Source of the DNA: CAZNPH01 sp964574985
GTDB taxonomy: Bacteria > Bacteroidota > Bacteroidia > Bacteroidales > SM23-62
Assembly: GCA_964574985.1 (NCBI GenBank)
Contig: CAZNPH010000003.1
Coordinates: forward strand, 62,001 to 126,000
Reading direction: 5' to 3'
DNA length: 64,000 nucleotides
Shown: in pieces, positions 1 through 8,039 of the stretch
Layout of the letters: every line of letters starts with the position of its first letter
Numbering within the stretch: position 1 is the stretch's first letter
Translations under genes and position numbers: made by a program
The notes under the pieces: model-generated
What the model was told of the DNA's origin: nothing
The model's input: the letters and a program-made list of their open reading frames with translations, nothing else
The model's database searches: none

Positions 1-452
1 ATCTCGAAGATATCCGGGATCCGGGCAATCTGGGAACCATTATCCGCATTGCAGACTGGTTCGGGATCAGGAATGTCTTTTGTTCTCCGAACAGCGTCGA
101 CCATCTGAACCCAAAAGTCGTGCAGGCCACCATGGGATCCCTGATGCGGGTCAAGGTACGATATACCGACCCCCGTAAATTCCTGGGGAAATACCACCAG
201 GTCAGGAATTTCCCGGTTTATGCCGCCACTCTGGAAGGAGAAAATATTTTCCGGTCCGGACTCAGGAATTACGGACTGATCGTTTTTGGCAATGAATCCC
301 GGGGAATTTCTGAAGGAACCCTGGAATTCATCAACCACAAACTTTCCATTCCCTGTTCACAACAGGCTCCTTCTCATCCGGATTCCCTGAATATAGCCGT
401 TTCAGCAGGAATTGTATGTTCTGAATTCGCCAGGAGAAGTTATTCGAAATGA
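1..452 (+). CDS. TrmH/SpoU-family RNA methyltransferase (3' part)
   Basis: The gene enters from the left edge; the reading frame is open from position 3. The first visible residues read LEDIRDPGNLGTIIRIADWF, the motif 1 region of SPOUT (TrmH/SpoU) SAM-dependent 2'-O-ribose methyltransferases. Motif 2 (IVFGNESRGIS) and motif 3 (IPCSQQAPSHPDSLNIAVSAGI, seen with the usual SLN core) follow near the C-terminus, so the catalytic domain is complete from motif 1 on. Only the N-terminal substrate-recognition part is missing. Whether the target is tRNA or 23S rRNA cannot be told without that part. Its last 13 bases overlap the 3' end of the convergent porT gene. Confidence 0.9.
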   Translation, partial: LEDIRDPGNLGTIIRIADWFGIRNVFCSPNSVDHLNPKVVQATMGSLMRVKVRYTDPRKFLGKYHQVRNFPVYAATLEGENIFRSGLRNYGLIVFGNESRGISEGTLEFINHKLSIPCSQQAPSHPDSLNIAVSAGIVCSEFARRSYSK

Positions 453-1156
453 AAATTCAACATGACAATATAGGAATTCAACCGGTTGATCGATCTTACG
501 TACTGCGGAAATCCTGATGAAAGATCATTGACCAGTACATTCAAACATCCCGCCGACAATTTCAGCTCCGTTGAGAATTTAAAATACCGGAGATAATAAT
601 CCACTCCTAAACCGATCTCAAAATATACATCAAAAGGTTTCAGCCGTACATACACATTGCTGTCTACATCAAATTCCTTCCTGGCAGCAAGATCGTAACG
701 AACATTCAAGCCTCCGATCAGATAAGGCCGGTAATTATTGATCCTTTTGGATTTGTATTTCAGCAACAGGGGAAAATCCAGAAAACTCGACTCGATCTTC
801 ATATCGGTCACCCGCATGGAATCCCGGTTGTAAAAGGAAAGATTCCGCTGCCCGAAAGATATGCCGGGAAGAAACCGCAAACTGTAGTAATCTGCCAGAC
901 GCAGATCCGATACGATGGATACCTGGAAACCCGGACGTATACGGCTCACATCGGCAATCAGATCATTTTCGACCGATCTTGCAATCCCGAAATCCATGGT
1001 GTTGAGTCCGACCGTAAACCCAAAATGCAATGGCTTGAAATCGTAACCCGGATCGTTCTGCACCTTCTCTTTCTGGGCGAGTAAGGAAGCCCCGCTGATC
1101 AGAAAAAAAGATATTAGCGCGATGATTGTCCGCGTTGGTATTTGTTTTAACCTCAA
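440..1156 (-). CDS. porT: PorT family protein, type IX secretion system
   Basis: 238 residues. An N-terminal signal peptide (about residues 10-27, ending SLLAQ) precedes an outer-membrane-barrel-like protein. Stretches characteristic of the PorT family are visible: HFGFTVGLN, VSDLRLADYYSLRFLPG, a PLLLKYKSKRINNYRPY block and FEIGLGVDYYLRYFKFS. PorT is known in Porphyromonas gingivalis to be needed for T9SS export of gingipains; its exact role there is membrane-associated assembly. The start is TTG, overlapping the purL stop as TTGA and preceded by GGGAGA; no ATG lies upstream of the signal peptide. It is probably translated by coupling to purL. It lies far from the other T9SS genes of the window (29.5-37.3 kb), as is usual for these dispersed systems. 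Confidence 0.9.
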   Translation of the reverse strand: MRLKQIPTRTIIALISFFLISGASLLAQKEKVQNDPGYDFKPLHFGFTVGLNTMDFGIARSVENDLIADVSRIRPGFQVSIVSDLRLADYYSLRFLPGISFGQRNLSFYNRDSMRVTDMKIESSFLDFPLLLKYKSKRINNYRPYLIGGLNVRYDLAARKEFDVDSNVYVRLKPFDVYFEIGLGVDYYLRYFKFSTELKLSAGCLNVLVNDLSSGFPQYVRSINRLNSYIVMLNFHFE

Positions 1157-3381
1157 TGTTCTCCCGGTTCCAGATGACGGTCCAGTTCCCCGTCATAAAT
1201 ATTTTTGATATCGCTGATAAATCCGAAGGATATGTCATCGATCCGCAATTCCTGTTTGGTCACATGGCCCAATGCGGAAAAGGGAATGTTCCTTTCCACC
1301 AGGTAATCAATGAAAGAGGTTTCCCGGTCAGCAGAAACCGAGACCACGATCCTGCTCTGGGATTCACCGAACAGAAATGCATCTGTCCGGATCTCGGCAG
1401 GTGTGGTTATATCAAACCCCAATTCATTGGGAATGGATGATTCGACCAATGTCAAAAATAATCCGCCATCGGAAACATCGTGAACCGACCTGACCAATTG
1501 TGATGCGATCAGACCCTTTACTGCTTGCTGGATATCGAATTCAAAATCAAGGTCAAAAGAAGGGGCCGGAGATTCCTTGATGCCGTGATGGGAATACAGA
1601 TATTCCGAAGAGGATATATCGTTCACGGATTTGCCAATCATGTAAATCATGTCTCCTTTTTCCCTGAAAGCCAGAGACATCATATTTTTTTTATCCCGGA
1701 TGATACCGAGCATACCAATCACCGGCGTAGGATATACCGGAACAGTTTTCCCGTCGATGGTGCTCTGATTGTAAAAACTCACATTCCCTCCGGTAACCGG
1801 AGTGTTGAATTTTCTGCAGGCTTCTCCCATGGCCTTCACCGCCTGTACAAACTGCCAGTATACCTCCGGATTATAGGGATTACCGAAATTCAGGCAATTG
1901 GTAATGGCCAGGGGTTCCCCTCCGGCACAGACAATATTCCGGGCCGCTTCGGCCACTGCGATCATGGTTCCCTTGCAGGGGTCGGCATAAACATACCGTC
2001 CGTTGCAATCTACGGTAACAGCAAGTGCCGAATTGCTTCCTTTCAGATTGATGATGCCGGCATCGGCGGGAAAATTGGTGGTCATGTTATTGGTCCTGAC
2101 CATTGTATCGTATTGCTCATAGACCCATTTCCTGGAAGCAAGGTTCGGATTCCTGATCAGTTCCATGGCAGCTTCCCGGATATCCTCCGGCTCCGGGACC
2201 TGATCAATGCTAAAACCGGCAATCCTGTCCAGATATCCGGGTTTGCGGTACTCCTGCTGATAAACGGGGGCTCCGCCTCCCAGAACAAGGGAGGAAGCAG
2301 GCACTTCCGCCACCATCTCACCATCCCAGAAAAACCGGAGCACATCCTCCTCAATGACCTCCCCGATAATCTCGCAATTGAGATCCCATTTCTCAAATAT
2401 GGATTCCACTTCTTTTCCCCTTCCTTTTTTTACCACCACCAGCATCCGCTCCTGGGATTCGGAAAGCAGTATTTCAAAAGGTTCCATGTTGGACTGCCGC
2501 AGGGGGACACGGGACAGGTCGATCCGCATACCGTGATTGCCCCTGGCCGACATTTCAGAGGTCGAACAAATGATGCCGGCCGCACCCATGTCCTGCATAC
2601 CCACAACTGCTCCCGAACGGTTCAGTTCAAGAGTGGCTTCGAGCAACAGTTTTTCCATAAAGGGGTCCCCTACCTGAATGGAAGGGATGTCCCCGGCAGA
2701 ATCTTCCGTTATGTCAGCTGACGCGAAAGTGGCGCCATGAATGCCGTCTTTGCCCGTGGAAGATCCCACAATATAGACCGGATTGCCGGCTCCCCGGGCA
2801 ACAGCCGAAATGATGCCGTCATGCCGGACCAGCCCCACGGACATTGCATTCACCAGCGGATTGGTGTTGTATCTTTGGTCGAAAAACACTTCCCCGGCAA
2901 CCACCGGTACCCCAAAGGAATTGCCATAATCGCCGATCCCCTTGACCACGCCCCTGACATGCCATTTGGTCCTGTCCCTGCCCAGATCCCCGAATCTCAG
3001 GGAATTCAGCTGGGCAACGGGCCTGGCTCCCATCGTAAAAATGTCCCGGTTGATGCCCCCCACCCCGGTGGCAGCTCCCTGATAAGGCTCGATCGCACAG
3101 GGATGGTTATGTGATTCAATCTTGAAAGCACAGGCCAGACCGTTGCCGACATCCACCAATCCGGCATTTTCTTCCCCGGCCTCCGCAAGGAGCTGATCCC
3201 CATTTCCGGGGAGGGTCTTCAGCCAGTATATCGAATTTTTGTATGAAGCATGTTCCGACCACATGACCGAATAAATACTCAGTTCGGTATAGTTCGGATC
3301 CCTGCCCAGGAGATGCCGGATCATTTCATATTCTTCAGGCAATAATCCCAGTTCCCGGGCGGTGTCCATGCTGACTTCCAT
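1153..3381 (-). CDS. purL: Phosphoribosylformylglycinamidine synthase subunit PurL
   Basis: 742 residues, the length of the small PurL of the PurLQS complex. It catalyses the ATP- and ammonia-dependent conversion of FGAR to FGAM in de novo purine synthesis. Visible motifs include SEHASYKNS near the N-terminus, the FKIESHNHP metal/substrate loop, GAATGVGGINRD and, in the second half, GGNVSFYNQ and SVHDVSDGG. The start is set at the ATG at 3381, preceded by AAAAGGAA at good spacing. The longer frame beginning with TTG at 3408 would lie inside the promoter box CAAAGATA (minus-strand TATCTTTG, 3406-3413), so it is rejected. It is cotranscribed with porT, whose TTG overlaps its stop. Confidence 0.96.
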   Translation of the reverse strand: MEVSMDTARELGLLPEEYEMIRHLLGRDPNYTELSIYSVMWSEHASYKNSIYWLKTLPGNGDQLLAEAGEENAGLVDVGNGLACAFKIESHNHPCAIEPYQGAATGVGGINRDIFTMGARPVAQLNSLRFGDLGRDRTKWHVRGVVKGIGDYGNSFGVPVVAGEVFFDQRYNTNPLVNAMSVGLVRHDGIISAVARGAGNPVYIVGSSTGKDGIHGATFASADITEDSAGDIPSIQVGDPFMEKLLLEATLELNRSGAVVGMQDMGAAGIICSTSEMSARGNHGMRIDLSRVPLRQSNMEPFEILLSESQERMLVVVKKGRGKEVESIFEKWDLNCEIIGEVIEEDVLRFFWDGEMVAEVPASSLVLGGGAPVYQQEYRKPGYLDRIAGFSIDQVPEPEDIREAAMELIRNPNLASRKWVYEQYDTMVRTNNMTTNFPADAGIINLKGSNSALAVTVDCNGRYVYADPCKGTMIAVAEAARNIVCAGGEPLAITNCLNFGNPYNPEVYWQFVQAVKAMGEACRKFNTPVTGGNVSFYNQSTIDGKTVPVYPTPVIGMLGIIRDKKNMMSLAFREKGDMIYMIGKSVNDISSSEYLYSHHGIKESPAPSFDLDFEFDIQQAVKGLIASQLVRSVHDVSDGGLFLTLVESSIPNELGFDITTPAEIRTDAFLFGESQSRIVVSVSADRETSFIDYLVERNIPFSALGHVTKQELRIDDISFGFISDIKNIYDGELDRHLEPGEH

Positions 3382-3405
3382 GACAGATTCCTTTTGGTAT
3401 CCCGA

Positions 3406-3413
3406 CAAAGATA
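3406..3413 (-). promoter_or_regulatory. Predicted -7 box of purL promoter
   Basis: Minus-strand TATCTTTG is an exact match to the Bacteroidota -7 consensus TAnnTTTG. It sits 24 bases before the purL ATG, giving a leader of roughly 15-20 bases. No good -33 TTTG is seen at the right distance. Confidence 0.65.
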
Positions 3414-3450
3414 GTTATATTATTTTGCTTATTTTTACCGCAAATCCGAA

Positions 3451-4221
3451 ATGCCAATGAAAAAAATTGCACTGATCACCGGGGCTACGTCAGGCATCGG
3501 CAGGGCCACTGCCCTTACCCTGGCAAAACATGATTTTAATCTGATAATCACCGGCAGGCGCCGGGAACGGCTCCAGGAACTTGAAAGGGATATCCGGCAG
3601 ATTCCGTATACAGAAACGCTTGCACTGTGTTTTGACATCCGCGACCGCCGGGAAACGGAAAGACAGCTGAAAAATACAGGCGAACCATGGAAACAGGTCG
3701 ACCTGCTGGTAAACAATGCCGGTCTGGCATCCGGACTTGATCCGGTGCACCTGGGGGATCCGGACAACTGGGAAAGGATGATCGACACCAATATCAAGGG
3801 GCTTTTATACGTCACCCGGATCGTTTCAGACTGGATGGCTGCCAGAAATTCCGGACACATTGTCAACATCGGCTCCATCGCGGGCAAAGAGGTTTATGAG
3901 AACGGAAATGTATACTGTGCGACCAAACATGCGGTGGATGCATTGAACCGTTCCATGCGGATCGATCTGCTCAAATACAACATACGGGTAACCTGCATTG
4001 CCCCGGGCATGGTTGAAACCGAGTTTTCCCTGGTCAGATTTGACGGGGACCGGAAAAAAGCGGACGAAGCATACAGCGGATTCACACCCCTGAGGGCCGG
4101 TGATGTTGCGGAAGCCATCCTTTTTGCGGCAACCCGGCCACCCCATGTGAACATCAACGATATGCTGATCATGCCCACAGCCCAGGCCGATGCAGCACAC
4201 CTGAACAAAAAACAGTCATAA
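3451..4221 (+). CDS. SDR family NAD(P)-dependent oxidoreductase (YdfG-like)
   Basis: 256 residues. A classical short-chain dehydrogenase: the dinucleotide-binding motif TGATSGIG is at about residues 10-17, NNAG at about 89-92, the catalytic serine in NIGSIAGKEVY, and the YCATK catalytic Tyr/Lys at about 151-155. The arginine-rich turn after beta-2 (TGRRRERL) suggests NADP(H) preference. Close relatives act on 3-hydroxy acids or serine (YdfG type), but the substrate is not determined by sequence. A second ATG at 3457 is an equally possible start. It forms an operon with the Ldh-family gene 13 bases downstream and is divergent from purL. Confidence 0.88.
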   Translation: MPMKKIALITGATSGIGRATALTLAKHDFNLIITGRRRERLQELERDIRQIPYTETLALCFDIRDRRETERQLKNTGEPWKQVDLLVNNAGLASGLDPVHLGDPDNWERMIDTNIKGLLYVTRIVSDWMAARNSGHIVNIGSIAGKEVYENGNVYCATKHAVDALNRSMRIDLLKYNIRVTCIAPGMVETEFSLVRFDGDRKKADEAYSGFTPLRAGDVAEAILFAATRPPHVNINDMLIMPTAQADAAHLNKKQS

Positions 4222-4234
4222 CATAAACCGGATC

Positions 4235-5317
4235 ATGGCCTATCCAATACAATACCTTGAAGATTTCACCAGGCGTGTTTTCCGCAAAATGGGATGCAGT
4301 CCGGAACACGCACAAACCATCGCCGATGTTTTTCTTGCCGCTGAGCTCAGGGGCCTGCCATCACATGGCATAATCAGGATCAGGGATTATTATGATCTCT
4401 GGAAGGCAGGACGTATCAATGTAACCCCTGACATTGTGATTGTACGGGAAAGCCCTTCCACTGCCGTAGTGGATTCTGGCGGAGCCATTGGCATGGTGGG
4501 CGCGGCATACAGTATGAAATTGGCCATCCGGAAAGCCAGTACAGCCGGCACCGGATGGGTTGCCACCCGGAACTCCAACCATTTTGGCATCGCCGCCTTT
4601 TATGCCATGATGGCCCTTCAGCATGACATGGCGGGGATCACCATGACCAACGCCAACCCGGTAGTCGCCCCCACTTTCTCTGCTTCCCGCCTGCTGGGCA
4701 CCAATCCGGTCGCAGTGGCCATCCCCGCCGGCGAAGAACCCCCCTTTGTGGCGGATTTCTCCACCACCCCCATCGCCAGGGGGAAACTGGTGGTGGCTGC
4801 CAAAAAGGGCGAAACAGTACCGGAAGGATATGTACAGACCCGGGACGGGAAACCCTCCACCGATCCGGACGTGCTGAAAAAGGGCGGATCCATGCTGACC
4901 CTGGGAGGAGATCGTGAACACGGCAGCCACAAGGGTTACTGTATGAGTGCCATTGTGGATATTTTTTCAGCCGTTTTCTCAGGAGCCAATTTCGGTCCTT
5001 TCGTGCCCCCTTCCGTTGCTTTTCTCCCGCTCCCCGAGGAGAAAACCGGCGAAGGGACCGGACATTTTTTCGGGGCGGTCAGAATCGATGCATTTCAGGA
5101 AAGCAGCGAATTCAGGAAAAAAATGGATCACTGGATCAGAACCTTCCGGAACGCGGAAAGCATTCCGGGAAAACCGCATGTCATGATCCCCGGTGATCCC
5201 GAAAGGCTTAATGAAGAAAGGATCGCAAAAGAGGGAATCCGTCTCATCCCGGCCGTCGCTCATGAAATAAGCCAGATCGCCGGCGAACTGGGGGTGGAGT
5301 TCCGTACAGACCGGTAA
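4235..5317 (+). CDS. Ldh family (type 2 malate/L-lactate dehydrogenase) oxidoreductase
   Basis: 360 residues, the usual length of the Ldh_2 (PF02615) family. These NAD(P)-dependent enzymes reduce or oxidise 2-keto/2-hydroxy acids (malate, lactate, ureidoglycolate, 2,3-diketogulonate). Family landmarks are GLPSHGIIRIRDY near residue 40, the NSNHFGIAAFYA block near residue 115, TNANPVVAPTFS and LGTNPVAVAIP. No signal peptide or membrane segment; a cytosolic homodimer is expected. Together with the upstream SDR gene it may handle one hydroxy-acid pathway, which is inference from adjacency. The 3' end converges on the Omp85-family gene with a 13-base gap. Confidence 0.9.
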   Translation: MAYPIQYLEDFTRRVFRKMGCSPEHAQTIADVFLAAELRGLPSHGIIRIRDYYDLWKAGRINVTPDIVIVRESPSTAVVDSGGAIGMVGAAYSMKLAIRKASTAGTGWVATRNSNHFGIAAFYAMMALQHDMAGITMTNANPVVAPTFSASRLLGTNPVAVAIPAGEEPPFVADFSTTPIARGKLVVAAKKGETVPEGYVQTRDGKPSTDPDVLKKGGSMLTLGGDREHGSHKGYCMSAIVDIFSAVFSGANFGPFVPPSVAFLPLPEEKTGEGTGHFFGAVRIDAFQESSEFRKKMDHWIRTFRNAESIPGKPHVMIPGDPERLNEERIAKEGIRLIPAVAHEISQIAGELGVEFRTDR

Positions 5318-5330
5318 AAGGGCACTCCCT

Positions 5331-7052
5331 TCAGAAACGGCTGATGTAACCCAGATGTATTTTTGCACGTTTCCATGCAACCGTTGTACCGGTCGGTTTG
5401 CCCAGTGCATAGCTCAGTGAAAAAATACCGGCACGGGTTTCCAGACTCATACCCGCCCCGAATCCCGCCGGATGCCCGGCCACGGCCCCCACCTGTTCAT
5501 CCCGTTGATAATACCCCATATCCGTGAAAACAAAAAAGCTGGAATACTTTTCCAACAGATAATGCCATTCCAGATGAAAAATGGTAAAAAAGGTGGCAAA
5601 AAGGGATTTTTCATCAAATCCGCGCAGTGAACCCATTCCGCCCAGGCGGTACATCTCATTGCGGAAAATGTTACTGGCCGACTGCCAACCTGTTTCATTG
5701 CTCAATTGAAAGACCGTTCTCCGCCCCACAGGAAAGTATATGGAAAAACCCCCCTCCGATTTTACTTTGTTGGATTTACGGCCGGAACCTGTATCCCCGG
5801 ACAGTTGCGTTCTTTTTTTCCCCATTCCGATCCGCGCATGGATCTCATACCCCCTGACAGGCCTGACGGGATCATCCCGCTGCAGCAGATCCAGTGAAAG
5901 TCCGTACAAAGTTGTCCTGTAGCCACTGAATTCCTGATCACCTGGTCCGCCGGACGAAAGAGCGGCACTGATCATAACCGAGCTTTCCCTTTCAACAAAT
6001 GCACTCAGCCGGTTCAATCCTTTGAAATAAAACTGAAAACCTGCCCATGGATTCAGATTCAGAAAAGAACTGTCCTGGCGGAACATGTTCATCCTCACCT
6101 CAAGACCCACCGCCGAAGAGAACAAAAACGGCCAGCTCAATCCGGTTTCCAGTTCCTGTACCGCTTTTTCCGATCTACTCCAGTGCAGATCCGCTCCTTC
6201 CCCGTATCCAAGCACATTTCTCAACCTGAGGTTCATATCCCCCGTGATCTTCAGCGGTTCTCCCTTACTTCCCGGCAGCATGCCCAGCACACCGTTGAAC
6301 CGGTTTGTTCTCCGGTTTTTCAGGTAGGTATAGATCCGTGTCCTGCCCTGTGCAAATTCCAACTCGGCCGGCTTAATTTCGGTAATAAAGCCCAGATTGC
6401 CGATCATCTTACCGATACCGGAAATTTTTTCTTCATTGTAGGGAGATCCCGGCGGAATGCCGAGGTACCGGCTCAGGAATCTCCGGGAGATGTTCACGTC
6501 ACCCTTGACAATCAGACTGTCAATCACGTATTTTTCAAAGGGATCAATGCACAATCCGGCTTTTACCCTGCCATCATCAATCCGGACATTGGTAAATTTC
6601 ATGGATGCAAAGGGATATCCTTTATTGGCAAGATCATAAAGGATTTGGTTTCCAATGTCACGGAACTGATCCGGATTCACCGGCCGGTTTGTGAGCTTTG
6701 GGGTGCCGGGTTTAAACCGGCCGGGGAAATCACTGCCGTTTTCAATGGCCAGTTGGTCCCAACGATAGCACGCCCCCAGATGGAACCGGGCCACCACCCG
6801 GTCTTCCGAAGCGGTAACCGAATCGAAACTGGCCCCGAGGTATCCTTCCCGGTAACAATCCAGGAGTATTTTCTGCAGGGCGCCCCGCACTTCTTCAGGG
6901 CCCGCGTATTCCACAGCCGTATATTTCCGCAGAAGGTTCCCGGGCAGACCATCCGCCGTCCGGATCATAAGACGGCAGGGACCCTCCTGGGCGGCAGCCG
7001 GAAAGGTCAAAATTAAAAGACAGAAAATGAGCATTGCATGCCCGTTGCGCAA
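5331..7052 (-). CDS. Omp85/BamA-TamA family outer membrane protein
   Basis: About 573 residues, shorter than BamA. A signal peptide (ending FPAAAQ) is followed by POTRA-like repeats; the best one spans the region with YVIDSLIVKGDVNISRRFL and PPGSPYNEEKI. The C-terminal half is a 16-strand-type barrel with the Omp85 L6 motif in GGMGSLRGFDEKSL and a terminal aromatic (SRF). Omp85 proteins insert or move proteins or lipids across the outer membrane; its exact substrate is unknown. The start chosen is TTG at 7052, 9 bases after GAGGA, giving an arginine- and histidine-bearing n-region; an ATG at 7034 and a TTG at 7061 are alternatives. The nitroreductase gene lies upstream in the same direction. 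Confidence 0.85.
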   Translation of the reverse strand: MRNGHAMLIFCLLILTFPAAAQEGPCRLMIRTADGLPGNLLRKYTAVEYAGPEEVRGALQKILLDCYREGYLGASFDSVTASEDRVVARFHLGACYRWDQLAIENGSDFPGRFKPGTPKLTNRPVNPDQFRDIGNQILYDLANKGYPFASMKFTNVRIDDGRVKAGLCIDPFEKYVIDSLIVKGDVNISRRFLSRYLGIPPGSPYNEEKISGIGKMIGNLGFITEIKPAELEFAQGRTRIYTYLKNRRTNRFNGVLGMLPGSKGEPLKITGDMNLRLRNVLGYGEGADLHWSRSEKAVQELETGLSWPFLFSSAVGLEVRMNMFRQDSSFLNLNPWAGFQFYFKGLNRLSAFVERESSVMISAALSSGGPGDQEFSGYRTTLYGLSLDLLQRDDPVRPVRGYEIHARIGMGKKRTQLSGDTGSGRKSNKVKSEGGFSIYFPVGRRTVFQLSNETGWQSASNIFRNEMYRLGGMGSLRGFDEKSLFATFFTIFHLEWHYLLEKYSSFFVFTDMGYYQRDEQVGAVAGHPAGFGAGMSLETRAGIFSLSYALGKPTGTTVAWKRAKIHLGYISRF

Positions 7053-7131
7053 ATCAGCCAATCCTCAGGATATTACAACAAGATAACGGCAGCCGGTAAA
7101 TAAAAATTACAGTCCGCAAACAAAAACCCGG

Positions 7132-7878
7132 TTACTGGTTCATAAAACCCTGCCTGCGGATGGTTTCCAGAAAGCTGCGGGAAAACTGCACATTGTCCCT
7201 GCGGATATAACGGTTTTCCGTAAAGACACGGGCGAGATTCTCTTTATTGTTGATCCTGAGCAGTTCACGGGTTTCTTCACTATTCTCACGATCATGATAG
7301 ATCCGGTCGATCTCCCCGGGCTGGCAGGACTCGTATTTTTCATTGTGCACCACCGCCCGCCGCGGAAGCCGCCCGGTCAGGGGAGGATGTTCGGCAGGGT
7401 AACCCGCCACCAGCGTGGTAACCGGTACCACATGCCGGGGAAGTCCCAGTATCCCGACGATCTTGTCTGCCATATAGGTGGTGGTCCCCAGGTAACAAAT
7501 TCCCAGTCCGTTCGCCTCGGCTGCCAGGGCAACATTCTGGGAAGCCAGCAACGCGTCAATGGAAGCGGTAAAAAAAGAAAGAAAATTGTCGTAACCCGGA
7601 TCGGCACCGCGTTGCCTGCACCACTGATTGAAGCGGTTGAAATCTGCACAAAAAGTAATGACCACAGGGGCCTGAAGCACCATATCCTGTTTGAAATGGA
7701 CTTCCCAGAGTTGTTTTTTCAGTTTTTCATCCCGGGTAACGATCATGCTGTATACCTGCATATTCCCCGTAGTGGATGCGCAGGAACCGGCCTTGAGTAT
7801 TTCATCGAGTATTTTTTCTTCGATGGGATCGGACTTGTATTTCCTGATGGAACGGTGTTGAAAAATGGTATCGATCAT
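7132..7878 (-). CDS. Nitroreductase family protein (NfsA/FRP-like)
   Basis: 248 residues. An FMN-dependent NAD(P)H oxidoreductase: the N-terminal FQHRSIRKYKSDPI is the family's FMN-phosphate-binding signature, followed by SCASTTGNMQ and, near the middle, the EANGLGICYLGT block. The C-terminal region after residue 170 (LPRRAVVHNEKY) is like that of NfsA/flavin reductases. The physiological substrate is unknown; relatives reduce nitroaromatics, quinones or flavins. An exact -7 box stands 23 bases upstream. It is followed by the Omp85-family gene after about 80 bases, with no clear terminator between them. Confidence 0.9.
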   Translation of the reverse strand: MIDTIFQHRSIRKYKSDPIEEKILDEILKAGSCASTTGNMQVYSMIVTRDEKLKKQLWEVHFKQDMVLQAPVVITFCADFNRFNQWCRQRGADPGYDNFLSFFTASIDALLASQNVALAAEANGLGICYLGTTTYMADKIVGILGLPRHVVPVTTLVAGYPAEHPPLTGRLPRRAVVHNEKYESCQPGEIDRIYHDRENSEETRELLRINNKENLARVFTENRYIRRDNVQFSRSFLETIRRQGFMNQ

Positions 7879-7900
7879 GATTGAATTTTTTGTTTCAGTG

Positions 7901-7932
7901 CAAATCTAAGAAGATGAAACCGAATTATTCAA
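7901..7932 (-). promoter_or_regulatory. Predicted promoter of the nitroreductase gene
   Basis: Minus strand TTG (7932-7930), 21 bases, then TAGATTTG (7908-7901). This matches the Bacteroidota pattern TTG-N(17-23)-TAnnTTTG. Confidence 0.65.
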
Positions 7933-8039
7933 TAAACCGGCCATTCCTTTTTGGACAAACGGTTTGCATAAAAAATCCTCCCGGGTAGCTGATCCAACGG
8001 CAGGCAGATCATAAACTTTTCAAAGCAAATACCCCGAAT

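Noticed and set aside
1525..2721. 398-residue open frame on the plus strand
   Set aside because: It is antisense to purL and matches nothing known.
5318..5331. Terminator between the Ldh-family and Omp85-family genes
   Set aside because: AAGGG-CACT-CCCTT can form a 5-bp hairpin, but it lacks a T-run on either strand.
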